DNA of 64,000 nt from Mesorhizobium sp. M9A.F.Ca.ET.002.03.1.2. GTDB taxonomy: Bacteria; Pseudomonadota; Alphaproteobacteria; Rhizobiales; Rhizobiaceae. Every line of letters begins with the position of its first letter. The stretch's first letter is position 1. Location of the stretch: the NCBI RefSeq assembly GCF_003952365.1, contig NZ_CP034443.1, positions 1,481,001 to 1,545,000 of the forward strand, read 5' to 3'. Shown piece by piece: positions 51,647 to 61,028 of the stretch. The notes under the pieces are model-generated. The model searched no databases, was not told where the DNA came from, and saw nothing but the letters and a program-made list of their open reading frames with translations. A program made the position numbers and the translations under genes.

Positions 51647-52163
51647 CGCTCAAACTTTCAAGATTTAGAACATTACTGAAATAGGTTTTTGGGTCTTTCG
51701 GCCACTGGGTTTCAATCACCTGTTGGGCTTGGCCGTCTTCGATAAAGGCGGGGAACTGCGTCACCAAAGGTCCAACAGCAGCGCGAATTTCGTCTCGGAC
51801 GCTTTCGTTGCCGAAAGCAGCATATGCTTTCGGCCAGTATGGCTCTGCGATCGGCGGCTTATTTGGCCACAGGCACCATGCAGCGAGTCCCGCCTCATAG
51901 TCCTCGTCAGAAGGAGTCTCGCGACCATTCTTAAGCGCAACGACACGGGCTACTTCGTTCGCGGCCGCCAGAAGGCCCATGTAACGCCCAATTTCTTCGG
52001 GCGAGACAGATCCCCAGTTCACCCCCAATCGTTCTGCCAGCTGGGAGCTAGAAGCTATCCTCTGAAGGCGCTCTGGAATAACGATCGGGCCGTTTTCCTG
52101 CGCTCTAACAATTGAAGCAGAAATGATTGAAACTAAGAAAGCAATAACAGCTACGCGAAACAT
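51636..52163 (-). CDS. Hypothetical secreted protein
   Basis: A 175-residue protein with a Sec signal peptide (MFRVAVIAFLVSIISASIVR, cleaved near VRA-QENGP). The mature part is acidic and helical (ASSSQLAERLGVNWGSVSPEEIGRYMGLLAAANEVA is typical; only GVNWGSVSPEEIGRYMG quoted here as a landmark), with AAWCLWPNKPPIAEPYWPKAY in the middle. I recognise no family. It overlaps the membrane protein gene by 11 bp and is its likely partner. Both are in the lower-GC patch. Confidence 0.6.
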   Translation of the reverse strand: MFRVAVIAFLVSIISASIVRAQENGPIVIPERLQRIASSSQLAERLGVNWGSVSPEEIGRYMGLLAAANEVARVVALKNGRETPSDEDYEAGLAAWCLWPNKPPIAEPYWPKAYAAFGNESVRDEIRAAVGPLVTQFPAFIEDGQAQQVIETQWPKDPKTYFSNVLNLESLSDVK

Positions 52164-52327
52164 CGCCTCTCCCCCATCCTAAGACCACGCATCTTGTGGC
52201 GCGTGGAGCGACCGAGTCAATGACTCTGGGAGACTGCGCCCTGACTCTTGTCTGAGGCGCCGCCACGCAGCACCCGAGGCAGCAGGCCCCCTCGACTTGC
52301 GCCTCTCTTTCCGCTTCACTTCCGCCC

Positions 52328-52837
52328 GTGTCTTCGCGCGTCGAAATCCGCAACAGCCCCACCGGAAAGCTCTTTCCCGCGATCGGGCCGTTGCTGATCG
52401 CGGCGATCTTCGGCTTCTTCGCGCTGAAGGGGCTTGCGTCAGGTGCTGCGGGCCAAGGGCTGTTCGTGGTGGCGGTGCTTGCGCTTGGCTGCCTGGGGCT
52501 TGGTCTGTTCCTGGCGCGCGGGGCGTTCGACACCGGCGTCCAGGTGGTGCTCGACGCCAGCGGTTTTCGCGACCGGCGCGGCGGCGACGTGCTGGTGCCG
52601 TGGCAGAGGGTGCGCAGCGTGCGCCTCACCTCCGGCAAGGGCGCGGCGATGATCAGCTTCGAGCTGACCGAGCCGCCTCCCGATGCGATCAAATACGCGC
52701 CGGCCAACGCGCTTGCCCTCTTGCTGCCCTTCGGCAAGAACATCGTCCACATGGAGATCTCCTCGCTCGACATCACCGGCGCCGACATGATCGCGGCGAT
52801 CCGGCGGCTCGCGCCGCATGTGGCGGTCGACGGCTGA
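52328..52837 (+). CDS. Hypothetical membrane protein
   Basis: A 169-residue protein starting with GTG. Two hydrophobic segments near the N-terminus (AIGPLLIAAIFGFFALKGLA and LFVVAVLALGCLGLGLFLA) precede a soluble domain (VVLDASGFRDRRGGDVLVPW, RVRSVRLTSGKGAAMISFEL) that looks like a PH- or STM3941-type fold with a beta-sandwich. No clear ribosome-binding site. Back to core-like base composition. Confidence 0.6.
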   Translation: MSSRVEIRNSPTGKLFPAIGPLLIAAIFGFFALKGLASGAAGQGLFVVAVLALGCLGLGLFLARGAFDTGVQVVLDASGFRDRRGGDVLVPWQRVRSVRLTSGKGAAMISFELTEPPPDAIKYAPANALALLLPFGKNIVHMEISSLDITGADMIAAIRRLAPHVAVDG

Positions 52838-52942
52838 GCGCCCAGCCTTTTCCCACAAACAAGGGGAGAAGGGTATCGCGGACGCCGGCTTGACGCCGTC
52901 CCGGCCACCGCCATAGCGTGAGGCTTGAGCAAGGAGCACAGC

Positions 52943-53569
52943 ATGGCAGGCATGGTCCAAGGCGAGAAAATCGATGTTGGCTTTTCCGGCCGGCGCTGCA
53001 TCCATTCGCGCAATTGCGTGCTGGGCGATCCGCATGTCTTTGAGCCCAACGCGCCCGGCCAGTGGATCCATCCCGAGGCGGCCAGCGTCGAGAAGATCGT
53101 GGCGATCGCCGAAAGCTGCCCGTCGGGCGCCATCACCTATGTCAGGAAGGATGGCGGCCCGCAGGAACAGCCGCCGGTGGTCAACACCGTGCGCCTGCGG
53201 GAAAACGGCCCGCTGGCGCTGCACGCCGAAATCGTGCTGGACGGCGAGACGTTCTTCCGCGCCACGCTCTGCCGCTGCGGCGCTTCGGAGAACAAGCCGT
53301 TCTGCGACGGCAGTCACGCTAAATCAGGTTTTGCCGCCACCGGCGAGCCGCCGCTGAAGGACACGCCGGCGCTGGAGACGCGGGACGGGCCGTTGAAGGT
53401 AACCCCGACGACCAACGGCCCGCTCAAGCTCGAGGGCAATCTCGAGATCGTCACCGGCACCGGGCATACGGTCGACCGGACGACGCGAACCTTCCTCTGC
53501 CGCTGCGGCCATTCGGCCAACAAGCCGTTCTGCGATGGCTCGCATAAAAGGGTGGGGTTCGTGGCATGA
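52943..53569 (+). CDS. Iron-sulfur protein with Fer4_19-type and two CDGSH domains
   Basis: A 208-residue protein with three cluster-binding modules. Residues about 10-70 form the divergent Fer4_19 domain with Cys19, Cys25 and Cys59. Two CDGSH iron-sulfur domains follow: CRCGASENKPFCDGSH at 110-125 (Cys110, Cys112, Cys121, His125) and CRCGHSANKPFCDGSH at 186-201. CDGSH clusters are 2Fe-2S, redox-active and acid-labile. Such tandem forms occur in bacteria but their role is not known. AAGGAG precedes the ATG at 52943. A cupredoxin gene follows. Confidence 0.93.
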   Translation: MAGMVQGEKIDVGFSGRRCIHSRNCVLGDPHVFEPNAPGQWIHPEAASVEKIVAIAESCPSGAITYVRKDGGPQEQPPVVNTVRLRENGPLALHAEIVLDGETFFRATLCRCGASENKPFCDGSHAKSGFAATGEPPLKDTPALETRDGPLKVTPTTNGPLKLEGNLEIVTGTGHTVDRTTRTFLCRCGHSANKPFCDGSHKRVGFVA

Positions 53570-53629
53570 ACGGCCGTGTGCCGACGTTAGTGTAGCATGA
53601 GCCTTCTCGCGCTTAGGAGGAAATCCACC

Positions 53630-53932
53630 ATGCGTACCGCACTCGTCCTTGCTTTGCTTGTTTTCGCCATGCCCGCCTACGCCGCCAACCATGCGGTCCA
53701 GATCAAGGGCATGAAATTCAACCCGGCGAAAATCAGTGTCGCCGTCGGCGACACCATCACCTTCACCAATGCCGGTCCCAAGACGCACACCGCCACCGCG
53801 CTGGACGGTTCCTTCGACACCGGCCAGCTCGCCAAGGGCAAGAGCGCCAAGGTCAAGATATCAGCCGCTGGCGCTCACCCCTTCAAATGCTCGATCCACG
53901 CGTCAATGAAGGGCACTGTCACGGCGAAATAG
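53630..53932 (+). CDS. Cupredoxin (pseudoazurin/amicyanin-type)
   Basis: A 100-residue type-1 copper protein. Signal peptide MRTALVLALLVFAMPAYA, mature start ANHAVQIKGMKFNPAKISVA. Copper ligands fit His53, Cys87, His90 and Met93 in PFKCSIHASMKG. AGGAGG lies nine bases before the ATG at 53630, a near-ideal site. As a periplasmic electron carrier it could link to an oxidase or nitrite reductase; no partner is in the window except the CDGSH gene 60 bp upstream. Confidence 0.9.
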   Translation: MRTALVLALLVFAMPAYAANHAVQIKGMKFNPAKISVAVGDTITFTNAGPKTHTATALDGSFDTGQLAKGKSAKVKISAAGAHPFKCSIHASMKGTVTAK

Positions 53933-54014
53933 CGCGCGACAGACGCTCGCGGCTTTATCGGCCGGTCCGTATCGGCTAAGGGCGGAGAACAAAATCTCCG
54001 GACCGCGCCAAGAA

Positions 54015-56036
54015 ATGACCGCCAAGCCAAAACCTCTCTTCCTCGGCATCGACACCGGCGGCACCTACACCGACGCCGTGCTGTGGTCGGAAGCCGGTGG
54101 CCCCCAAGGCAAAGTGCTGGCCAAGGCCAAGGCGCTCACCACCCGCCATGACCTTGCGGTCGGCATCTCGGGCGCGGTCGATGCGGTGCTGCAAAAAGCC
54201 GGCACCGATCCTGCGGCGATAAAACTTGTCTCGATGTCGACGACGCTCGCCACCAACGCGCTGGTCGAGGGCCAGGGCGGGCGCGTGGCGCTGGTGATGA
54301 TCGGCTTTTCCGAAGGTGATCTGGCGCGCGACGGGCTGAAGGCCGCGCTCGGCACCGACCCGGTGGTGTTCTGCCCCGGCGGCCACGATGTCCACGGCAA
54401 TGCGGCCAAGCTCGACCTGTCCGGACTGGAGGCGGCGATGCCGGAACTCGGCGCCTCGGTGTCCGGCTTTGCCGTCTGCGCCTACTTTGCTACTCGCAAC
54501 CCGGCGCATGAGATCGCGGCTCGTGACCTGATCCGCGAAAGGACCGGCCTGCCGGTCACCGCCAGCCACGAGCTGTCGGCCAAGCTCGGCGGTCCGCGCC
54601 GGGCGCTGACGACGCTGCTCAACGCCCGGCTGATCTCGATGATCGACCGGCTGGTGGCGGCGACCGAAGGCTTTCTTGGCCAGCGCGGCATTGCCGCACC
54701 GCTGATGGTGGTGCGCGGCGATGGCGCGCTGGTCTCGGCGGCGTTTGCCCGCCAGCGGCCGATCGAGACGATTCTTTCAGGCCCGGCCGCCAGCCTCGTC
54801 GGCGCCCGCCACATGACCGGCCTCGACGATGCGGTGGTCTCCGACATCGGCGGCACCACCACCGACGTCGCCGTGCTCGACGGGGGCCGTCCCAGGCTCG
54901 ATCCGGAAGGCGCCACCGTCGGCGGCTTCCGCACCATGGTCGAGGCCGTCGCCATGCGCACCTTCGGCCTCGGCGGCGATTCCGAAGTGGCGCTGGAGGA
55001 TGGCGCGCTCAATCCAAGAATCCTGCTCGGGCCGCGCCGCCTGGTGCCGCTGGCGCTGGCCGGCATGGTGCATGGCGAGGCCGTCACATCAGAGCTGGAA
55101 CGTCAGCTGCGCGCGCCAAATCCCGGCCGCATGGACGGCCGCTTCGCCGTCCGCACCGGCGTGCCGGAGCGGCTCGCCGCCGGCTTGACCGGCGCCGAAG
55201 CAAAACTCTACGAGTTGATAGGTGCTGTGCCGCTCGCCCTCGACAGGCTGCTCACCTCGAACGCCCAGAACGCCACCTTGAACCGGCTGGTCGCGCGCGG
55301 GCTGGTGCACATCTGCGGCTTCACCCCGTCCGATGCCGCCCATGTGCTGGGCAAGCAGGCCAACTGGGATGCGGCGACGGCCCGCCTCGGCGCCGAATTG
55401 TTCGCCCGCAAGCGCGACGGCCGCGGCCAGTTCATCGCCGCCACGCCGGAGGCGCTGTCGGAACGCGTGCTGCTGACGCTGACCCGCTGGTCGGCCGAAT
55501 GCATCCTTGAAACCGCCTTCGCCGAGGATGGGCTCGATGGCGCGGCGACTGTCGCCCATGCGCTGGTGCAGCGCGCCGTTGACGCGCACCCCGGCATCGC
55601 CCGGCTCAGCGTCGCGCTCGACCGTCCGGTCATCGGCCTCGGCGCCTCGGCACCGCTGCACTATGCGGGGCTGCCGCCGCTAGTCGGCAATGGCTGCGTC
55701 GTGCCGGAGGATACCGATGTCGCCAACGCGCTCGGCGCCGTCGTCGGCCAGGTCAGGGTCTCGGCGGAGGCGCGAGTCAGCCAACCCAAGGAGGGGCTGT
55801 TTCGCGTCGCCTCGGGCGAGAATGTGCGCGATTTCCTTAGCGAGGCGGCGGCGATCGAGGCGGCGCAAACCGATGTCCGCGCCATTGCCGCCGGACGGGC
55901 GAAGGACGCCGGCACCGACAGCGCCGAGATCGAGGTCGCCAGCGAATTCCGCGTCTCCACCGTAGAAGGCCAGCGCATGTTCATCGAGGCGCATGTGGTG
56001 GCGGTGGCGTCCGGCAGGCCAAGGATTGCGGTGTGA
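54015..56036 (+). CDS. Hydantoinase/oxoprolinase A-type subunit
   Basis: A 673-residue HyuA-type ATPase of the acetone carboxylase/hydantoinase/oxoprolinase superfamily. The actin-like ATP-binding fold shows GIDTGGTYTDAVL at residues 11-23 and VSDIGGTTTDVAVLDGG at about 275. A STTLATNALVEG segment is also typical. The HyuB subunit that completes most such enzymes is not adjacent, nor are transport genes for hydantoins. It is one long frame with no break. Substrate unknown. Confidence 0.88.
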   Translation: MTAKPKPLFLGIDTGGTYTDAVLWSEAGGPQGKVLAKAKALTTRHDLAVGISGAVDAVLQKAGTDPAAIKLVSMSTTLATNALVEGQGGRVALVMIGFSEGDLARDGLKAALGTDPVVFCPGGHDVHGNAAKLDLSGLEAAMPELGASVSGFAVCAYFATRNPAHEIAARDLIRERTGLPVTASHELSAKLGGPRRALTTLLNARLISMIDRLVAATEGFLGQRGIAAPLMVVRGDGALVSAAFARQRPIETILSGPAASLVGARHMTGLDDAVVSDIGGTTTDVAVLDGGRPRLDPEGATVGGFRTMVEAVAMRTFGLGGDSEVALEDGALNPRILLGPRRLVPLALAGMVHGEAVTSELERQLRAPNPGRMDGRFAVRTGVPERLAAGLTGAEAKLYELIGAVPLALDRLLTSNAQNATLNRLVARGLVHICGFTPSDAAHVLGKQANWDAATARLGAELFARKRDGRGQFIAATPEALSERVLLTLTRWSAECILETAFAEDGLDGAATVAHALVQRAVDAHPGIARLSVALDRPVIGLGASAPLHYAGLPPLVGNGCVVPEDTDVANALGAVVGQVRVSAEARVSQPKEGLFRVASGENVRDFLSEAAAIEAAQTDVRAIAAGRAKDAGTDSAEIEVASEFRVSTVEGQRMFIEAHVVAVASGRPRIAV

Positions 56037-56050
56037 GTACCCTGCGCCTT

Positions 56051-56260
56051 CGTCATCCTAGGGCGAAGCAGGAGCGAAGCGACGTCGCGGAGACCCTAGG
56101 ATCCATGCCGATACCTTCGAGCTTCGCCACGCCTGCAGAACTGAAGCTTGTGAGGCACTGATGGTCACCTCATTCTGGATCGCAGCGACTCTCACTCCCG
56201 TCACGGCATGGATCCTAGGGTCTGCGCTCCGCTTCGCGTTCGCTCCGCCCTAGGATGACG
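56051..56260. repeat. Large intergenic inverted repeat between hydantoinase and glcB genes
   Basis: Outer arms CGTCATCCTAGGGCG (56051-56065) and CGCCCTAGGATGACG (56246-56260) are perfect. Inner arms AGACCCTAGGATCCATGCCG (56091-56110) and CGGCATGGATCCTAGGGTCT (56204-56223) are perfect over 20 bp. The whole 210-bp element is a nested palindrome of a type found many times in Mesorhizobium intergenic DNA. It could fold into a long hairpin in RNA from either strand. Confidence 0.9.
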
Positions 56261-56349
56261 AAATGATCCCTACACCCTAAGCTGAATTGACCCTGCCACC
56301 CTGACATGCCAAAGGCCCGGCCAAAGCCTTTCATCTTGGAGAAGCCCTG

Positions 56350-58524
56350 ATGACCGATCGCGTCGAGATCGCCGGATTGCAGATTGCCCGCGAGCTTCAT
56401 GATTTCATCGTGAACGAGGCGCTGCCGGGCACGGGCATTGCAGCCGACGCCTTCTGGACCGGCTTCTCGGCCATCGTTAGCGATCTGGCGCCCAAGAACC
56501 GGGCGCTGCTCGAAAAGCGCGACGCCATGCAGGACAAGCTCGACCGCTGGTACCGCGATAATGGCGCGCCGGTCGACATGGAAGCCTACAAAGGGTTCCT
56601 GAAGGAGATCGGCTATCTCGTGCCGGAAGGGCCGGCCTTCTCGGTCGCGACCGGCAATGTCGACCCGGAGATCTCGGTGGTCGCCGGGCCGCAGCTGGTG
56701 GTGCCGGTGATGAACGCGCGCTATGCGCTGAACGCCGCCAATGCGCGCTGGGGCTCGCTCTACGACGCGCTCTACGGCACCGACGCCATTCCCGAGACCG
56801 GCGGCGCCGAAAAGGGCGGGAGGTTCAATCCCGAGCGCGGCGCCAGGGTGATCGCCTGGGCGAAGAGTTTTCTCGACGAGTCGGTGCCGCTGACCTCGGG
56901 CAAATGGGCAGGGGTGAACGGGCTTTCGGTTGCCAACGGCATGTTGCGGCTGGGCGAGGGCGCCGGCGCAACGACGCTTGCCGATCCCGGACAGTTTGCC
57001 GGCTATCGCGGCGACGCCGCCAATCCCGAAGCCGTCCTGCTCACCAGGAACGGCCTGCACATCGAGATATCAATCGATCGCAGCAACCAGATCGGCAAGA
57101 CCGATCCCGCCGGCATCGCCGATGTCATCCTGGAATCGGCGCTGACCACCATCCAGGATTGCGAGGATTCGGTCGCCGCGGTCGATGCTGAGGACAAGGT
57201 CGTGGTCTACCGCAACTGGCTCGGGCTGATGAAGGGCGACCTTGCCGAGGAGATCACCAAGGGCGGCAAGACTTTTACCCGCAAGCTCAATCCAGACCGG
57301 TCGTATACCGCGCCCGATGGCGGCGCGCTGTCGCTGCCCGGCCGCTCGCTAATGCTGGTCAGGAATGTCGGTCACCTCATGACCAATCCGGCGATAGCGG
57401 ACCGCGACGGCAACGATGTGCCGGAAGGCATCATGGATGCGGCGATGACGGCGCTGATCGCGCTGCATGACGTCGGGCCGGGCGGACGCCGGCAAAACTC
57501 CCGCGCCGGCTCTATGTATGTCGTCAAACCCAAGATGCATGGGCCGGAAGAGGTCGCCTTCGCCGTCGAGATATTCGATCGTGTCGAGGCGCTGCTGGGG
57601 ATGGCAAAAAATACCATCAAGATGGGCATCATGGACGAGGAGCGGCGCACCACCGTTAACCTCAAGGAGGCGATCCGCGCCGCCAAGGACCGCGTCGTCT
57701 TCATCAACACCGGCTTCCTCGACCGCACCGGCGACGAGATTCACACCTCGATGGAAGCCGGCCCGATGATCCGCAAGGGCGACATGAAGCAGGCCGCCTG
57801 GATTGCCGCCTACGAGGCCTGGAACGTCGACACCGGGCTGGAATGCGGGCTGGCCGGCCACGCCCAGATCGGCAAGGGCATGTGGGCGATGCCCGACCTT
57901 ATGGCGGCGATGCTGGCGGAAAAGATCGCCCACCCCAAGGCCGGCGCCAACACCGCCTGGGTGCCGTCGCCGACGGCAGCGACGCTGCACGCCACCCACT
58001 ATCACAAGGTCGATGTCCACGCCGTGCAGCAAGCGCTGAAGAGCCGGCCCAAGGCCAAGCTCGACGACATCCTGTCGGTGCCGGTCGCCGTGCGGCCGAA
58101 CTGGTCGCAGGCGGATATCCAGAAGGAGCTCGACAACAACGCGCAAGGCATTCTGGGTTATGTCGTGCGCTGGATCGACCAGGGCGTCGGCTGCTCGAAA
58201 GTGCCTGACATCAATGACGTCGGCCTGATGGAGGACCGCGCCACGCTGCGCATCTCCTCGCAGCACATCGCCAACTGGCTGCACCATGGCGTCTGCGCCT
58301 CAGACCAGGTGATGGAGACGATGAAGCGCATGGCGGCGATCGTCGACCGCCAGAACACAGGCGATCCGCTCTACCGGCCGATGGCGCCCGACTTCGACGG
58401 TTCCATCGCCTTCCTCGCCGCCTGCGATCTCGTCTTCAAGGGCCGGGTCCAGCCCAACGGCTACACCGAGCCGGTCCTGCACGCGCGGCGGCTGGAGCTG
58501 AAGGCGAAGGAAAGGGCTGGATAG
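56350..58524 (+). CDS. glcB: Malate synthase G
   Basis: Condenses glyoxylate with acetyl-CoA to malate in the glyoxylate shunt. The 724-residue length is that of isoform G. Landmarks: [24 protein letters not shown] region (here QTDSGKW- pattern absent; [10 protein letters not shown] seen), [24 protein letters not shown] [20 protein letters not shown], and [20 protein letters not shown] with the catalytic Asp and Glu. GGAGAAGCC precedes the ATG. No aceA (isocitrate lyase) is in the window. A palindromic repeat precedes the promoter region. Confidence 0.95.
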   Translation: MTDRVEIAGLQIARELHDFIVNEALPGTGIAADAFWTGFSAIVSDLAPKNRALLEKRDAMQDKLDRWYRDNGAPVDMEAYKGFLKEIGYLVPEGPAFSVATGNVDPEISVVAGPQLVVPVMNARYALNAANARWGSLYDALYGTDAIPETGGAEKGGRFNPERGARVIAWAKSFLDESVPLTSGKWAGVNGLSVANGMLRLGEGAGATTLADPGQFAGYRGDAANPEAVLLTRNGLHIEISIDRSNQIGKTDPAGIADVILESALTTIQDCEDSVAAVDAEDKVVVYRNWLGLMKGDLAEEITKGGKTFTRKLNPDRSYTAPDGGALSLPGRSLMLVRNVGHLMTNPAIADRDGNDVPEGIMDAAMTALIALHDVGPGGRRQNSRAGSMYVVKPKMHGPEEVAFAVEIFDRVEALLGMAKNTIKMGIMDEERRTTVNLKEAIRAAKDRVVFINTGFLDRTGDEIHTSMEAGPMIRKGDMKQAAWIAAYEAWNVDTGLECGLAGHAQIGKGMWAMPDLMAAMLAEKIAHPKAGANTAWVPSPTAATLHATHYHKVDVHAVQQALKSRPKAKLDDILSVPVAVRPNWSQADIQKELDNNAQGILGYVVRWIDQGVGCSKVPDINDVGLMEDRATLRISSQHIANWLHHGVCASDQVMETMKRMAAIVDRQNTGDPLYRPMAPDFDGSIAFLAACDLVFKGRVQPNGYTEPVLHARRLELKAKERAG

Positions 58525-58847
58525 CAGCCCGCCGTTGCCAAGGCGCGGTCTCAAGATACGAGGCGCGAAATAGAAAATCGTCCGACGCATGTTTGAGATG
58601 CGTCGCTGACGCCTGACCTCGCTCTGGATGTTTCCAGTGAGGTAGAAATTGTGCGCCTATCCGTGCGCTCAGGCCGAAGGCGCGTTGCAGACATGCGCAG
58701 CCTGAATCATCCGACAGACATTAGAGATCGCTAAAGCATCATTGTCCCGATGCATGCGATCTGCTAGGATTTGATTACCGACAAACGGCTCTGGGAGGCC
58801 GTGCGTCCGACATCATGCACAAGATCAACTCAAACCGGAGAACGGCC
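58525..58847. other. Gene-free stretch with one hairpin
   Basis: A 323-bp gap after glcB. It contains the perfect hairpin CGACGCAT (58583-58590) / ATGCGTCG (58598-58605) around GTTTGAG, which could reduce read-through from glcB although no T-run follows on the plus strand. Nothing else is recognised; the promoter of the next gene must lie here. Confidence 0.6.
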
Positions 58848-59390
58848 ATGAAACGGCTTCTGACGGTCGCTGCCCTTTTGGCGGCGGGTAGTTTGTTTGC
58901 GATGCAAGGCGCAGCCGCCGATGACGCTGCGATGATCAAGAGCGCTGAATCCGCCGCGCCCCCCGCTGTGGCAAGCGGCGCCACGATCCACGCCATGGAT
59001 GAGAAGGGCGCGATGCGCACATTGCGCGAGGGCACAAACGGCTTCTGGTGCATGCCGGACAACCCGGCCTCGCCGGGCCCGGATCCAATGTGTGGCGATG
59101 CCAACGCGATGGAATGGGCGGTGGCGTGGATCGGAAAAAAGGAACCGCCCAAGGGCAAGGTCGGCTTCATGTATATGCTGTCCGGCGGCACCGACGGGAG
59201 CAACACCGATCCTTATGCGACGAAGCCCGAGGAAGGCAACAATTGGGTGGAGACTGGCCCGCACGTGATGATCGTCAATGCAACGGATATGATGCAGGGC
59301 TATCCGACGGACCCCAAGCCGGACACGTCGAGTCCCTATGTGATGTGGGCGGGCACTCCCTACGCACATCTCATGATCCCGGTTAAGTAG
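58848..59390 (+). CDS. Hypothetical exported protein
   Basis: A 180-residue periplasmic protein with signal peptide (MKRLLTVAALLAAGSLFAMQ, cleaved near AAA-DD). The mature part is acidic and Met-rich (KGAMRTLREGTNGFWCMPDN; GGTDGSNTDPYATKPEEGNN) with two cysteines about 17 residues apart (FWCMPD and PMCGDAN), possibly a disulfide. ACCGGAGAACGGCC precedes the ATG at 58848. No family recognised. It ends just before the decayed comM copy. Confidence 0.65.
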   Translation: MKRLLTVAALLAAGSLFAMQGAAADDAAMIKSAESAAPPAVASGATIHAMDEKGAMRTLREGTNGFWCMPDNPASPGPDPMCGDANAMEWAVAWIGKKEPPKGKVGFMYMLSGGTDGSNTDPYATKPEEGNNWVETGPHVMIVNATDMMQGYPTDPKPDTSSPYVMWAGTPYAHLMIPVK

Positions 59391-59391
59391 C

Positions 59392-59494
59392 TGCCGCGAA
59401 ATGGATGGCGATAGCGATCAGGCGTGGCGTCAGACTGTCGAGTTCCTTGCCGGCCCGGGCCGCTTCCAGCCCGCCGGCGAGGGAGCGGATCCCT
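59392..59494 (-). pseudogene. Decayed copy of an internal comM segment
   Basis: Read on the minus strand, this stretch encodes EAARAGKELDSLTPR, matching EAAWAGKDFDILAPR inside comM (60521-60625), and the nucleotide identity extends over about 100 bp with a few short gaps. It lies directly after the comM stop codon and in the same orientation, with no other part of comM. It is the remnant of a partial tandem duplication or of exchange with a diverged comM. Confidence 0.75.
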
Positions 59495-59495
59495 G

Positions 59496-61028
59496 TCACG
59501 CTGCCTGCGCCATCCGTTCCGAGCTCATGCGGTAGGATATCGCCTCGGCCAGATGGATGCGGCCGACCGTCTCGCTGGCTTCGAGATCGGCCAGCGTGCG
59601 TGCCACCTTCAGCACCCGGTGGTAGGCTCGCGCGGAAAAGCCGAGTTTTTCGCTGGCATCCTTGAGCAGCGACAGGCCTGATTCATCCGGCATGGCGACC
59701 TCCTCGATGACGGAGGGCGAGCAATGCGCGTTGGTGGTAGCGGAGGTGGCGCCGAGCCGTTCGAAACGTTCGCGCTGGATCGTCCGGGCGCGTGCCACAC
59801 GCAGCGCGACATCGGCACTCTTCTCCGCCCTATCAGGCCGGATCAGATCGCTGGCCGAGACCGCCGGCACTTCGATCCGGAGATCGATGCGGTCGAGCAG
59901 CGGGCCTGATATCCGCGCCTGGTAGTCGGTGCGGCAACGCTCGCCGCGCAGGCAGCGATAGCCCGGCTCGCCGGCCATGCCGCAGCGGCACGGGTTCATC
60001 GCCGCGACCAGCTGGATGCGCGCCGGATAGGTGACGCGATGGTTGGCTCGGGCGATCATGCAGTCGCCGGTCTCCAGCGGCTGGCGCAGCGCGTCGAGCG
60101 CCTGCGGCGAGAATTCTGGGAATTCATCGAGGAACAGCACGCCGTGATGGGCAAGCGACGCCTCGCCCGGCCGCACGCGCAGGCCGCCGCCGACCATCGC
60201 CGCCATCGAGGCCGAATGGTGCGGGGCGCGGAACGGCCGCCGGTCGGTGAGTTTTCCTTCGCCCAGTTCGCCGGCCACCGACGCGATCATCGAGACTTCG
60301 AGCAATTCCTTCGGCGCCAGCGGCGGCAGGATCGACGGCAGCCGCTGCGCCAGCATCGATTTGCCGGATCCCGGCGGTCCGATCATCAGCAGGTTGTGGC
60401 CGCCGGCCGCCGCCACTTCGAGGGCCCGCTTGGCGGTCTCCTGACCCTTGATGTCGGCGAGATCAGGCAGGTCGCGCGCCGAGGCACGGATGCCGGCTTC
60501 CGGCCGCGACAGGACCTGCGTGCCGCGAAAATGATTGGCGATGGCGATCAGGCTGCGTGGCGCCAATATGTCGAAATCCTTGCCGGCCCAGGCCGCTTCC
60601 GGCCCGCAGGCGAAAGGGCAGATCAGCCCCTTGCCTTCGGCATTGGCGCCGATCGCCGCCGGCAGCGCGCCGGCCACCGCGGCGATGGTGCCGTCGAGCG
60701 ACAATTCGCCAAGCACGACATAGCCGGCCAGCATGTCGCCCGGAATGGCGCCAAGCGCCGCCATCAGGCCGAGCGCGATCGGCAGGTCGTAATGGCTGCC
60801 TTCCTTGGGCAGGTCGGCCGGCGCCAGATTGACCGTGACCTTCTTCGACGGCATCGACAGGCCCGACGCATGCAGTGCCGCCTGCACCCGCTCGCGGCTT
60901 TCGGCCACCGCCTTGTCGGCCAGGCCGACGATGTGCATGTTGACCTTGCCCGGCGCGATCATCACCTGCACGTCGACCGGCACGGCTTCGATGCCCTGGA
61001 AAGCGACCGTGCGGACCCGCGCAACCAT
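59496..61028 (-). CDS. comM: Branch-migration AAA+ helicase ComM (Mg-chelatase ChlI-like)
   Basis: A 510-residue protein of the ComM/YifB family, which extends D-loops in natural transformation and recombination. The N-terminal Lon-protease-like domain starts MVARVRTVAFQGIEAVPVDV and has VNLAPADLPKEGSHYDLPIA. The AAA+ core has Walker A GPPGSGKSMLAQR at about 218, Walker B VLFLDEFPEF and a zinc-finger-like CRCGMAGEPGYRCLRGERC. The C-terminal Mg-chelatase-type lid ends ISYRMSSERMAQAA. ATG 61028 has GGGGTGAAAAA upstream. A decayed copy of part of it lies just downstream. Confidence 0.93.
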   Translation of the reverse strand: MVARVRTVAFQGIEAVPVDVQVMIAPGKVNMHIVGLADKAVAESRERVQAALHASGLSMPSKKVTVNLAPADLPKEGSHYDLPIALGLMAALGAIPGDMLAGYVVLGELSLDGTIAAVAGALPAAIGANAEGKGLICPFACGPEAAWAGKDFDILAPRSLIAIANHFRGTQVLSRPEAGIRASARDLPDLADIKGQETAKRALEVAAAGGHNLLMIGPPGSGKSMLAQRLPSILPPLAPKELLEVSMIASVAGELGEGKLTDRRPFRAPHHSASMAAMVGGGLRVRPGEASLAHHGVLFLDEFPEFSPQALDALRQPLETGDCMIARANHRVTYPARIQLVAAMNPCRCGMAGEPGYRCLRGERCRTDYQARISGPLLDRIDLRIEVPAVSASDLIRPDRAEKSADVALRVARARTIQRERFERLGATSATTNAHCSPSVIEEVAMPDESGLSLLKDASEKLGFSARAYHRVLKVARTLADLEASETVGRIHLAEAISYRMSSERMAQAA

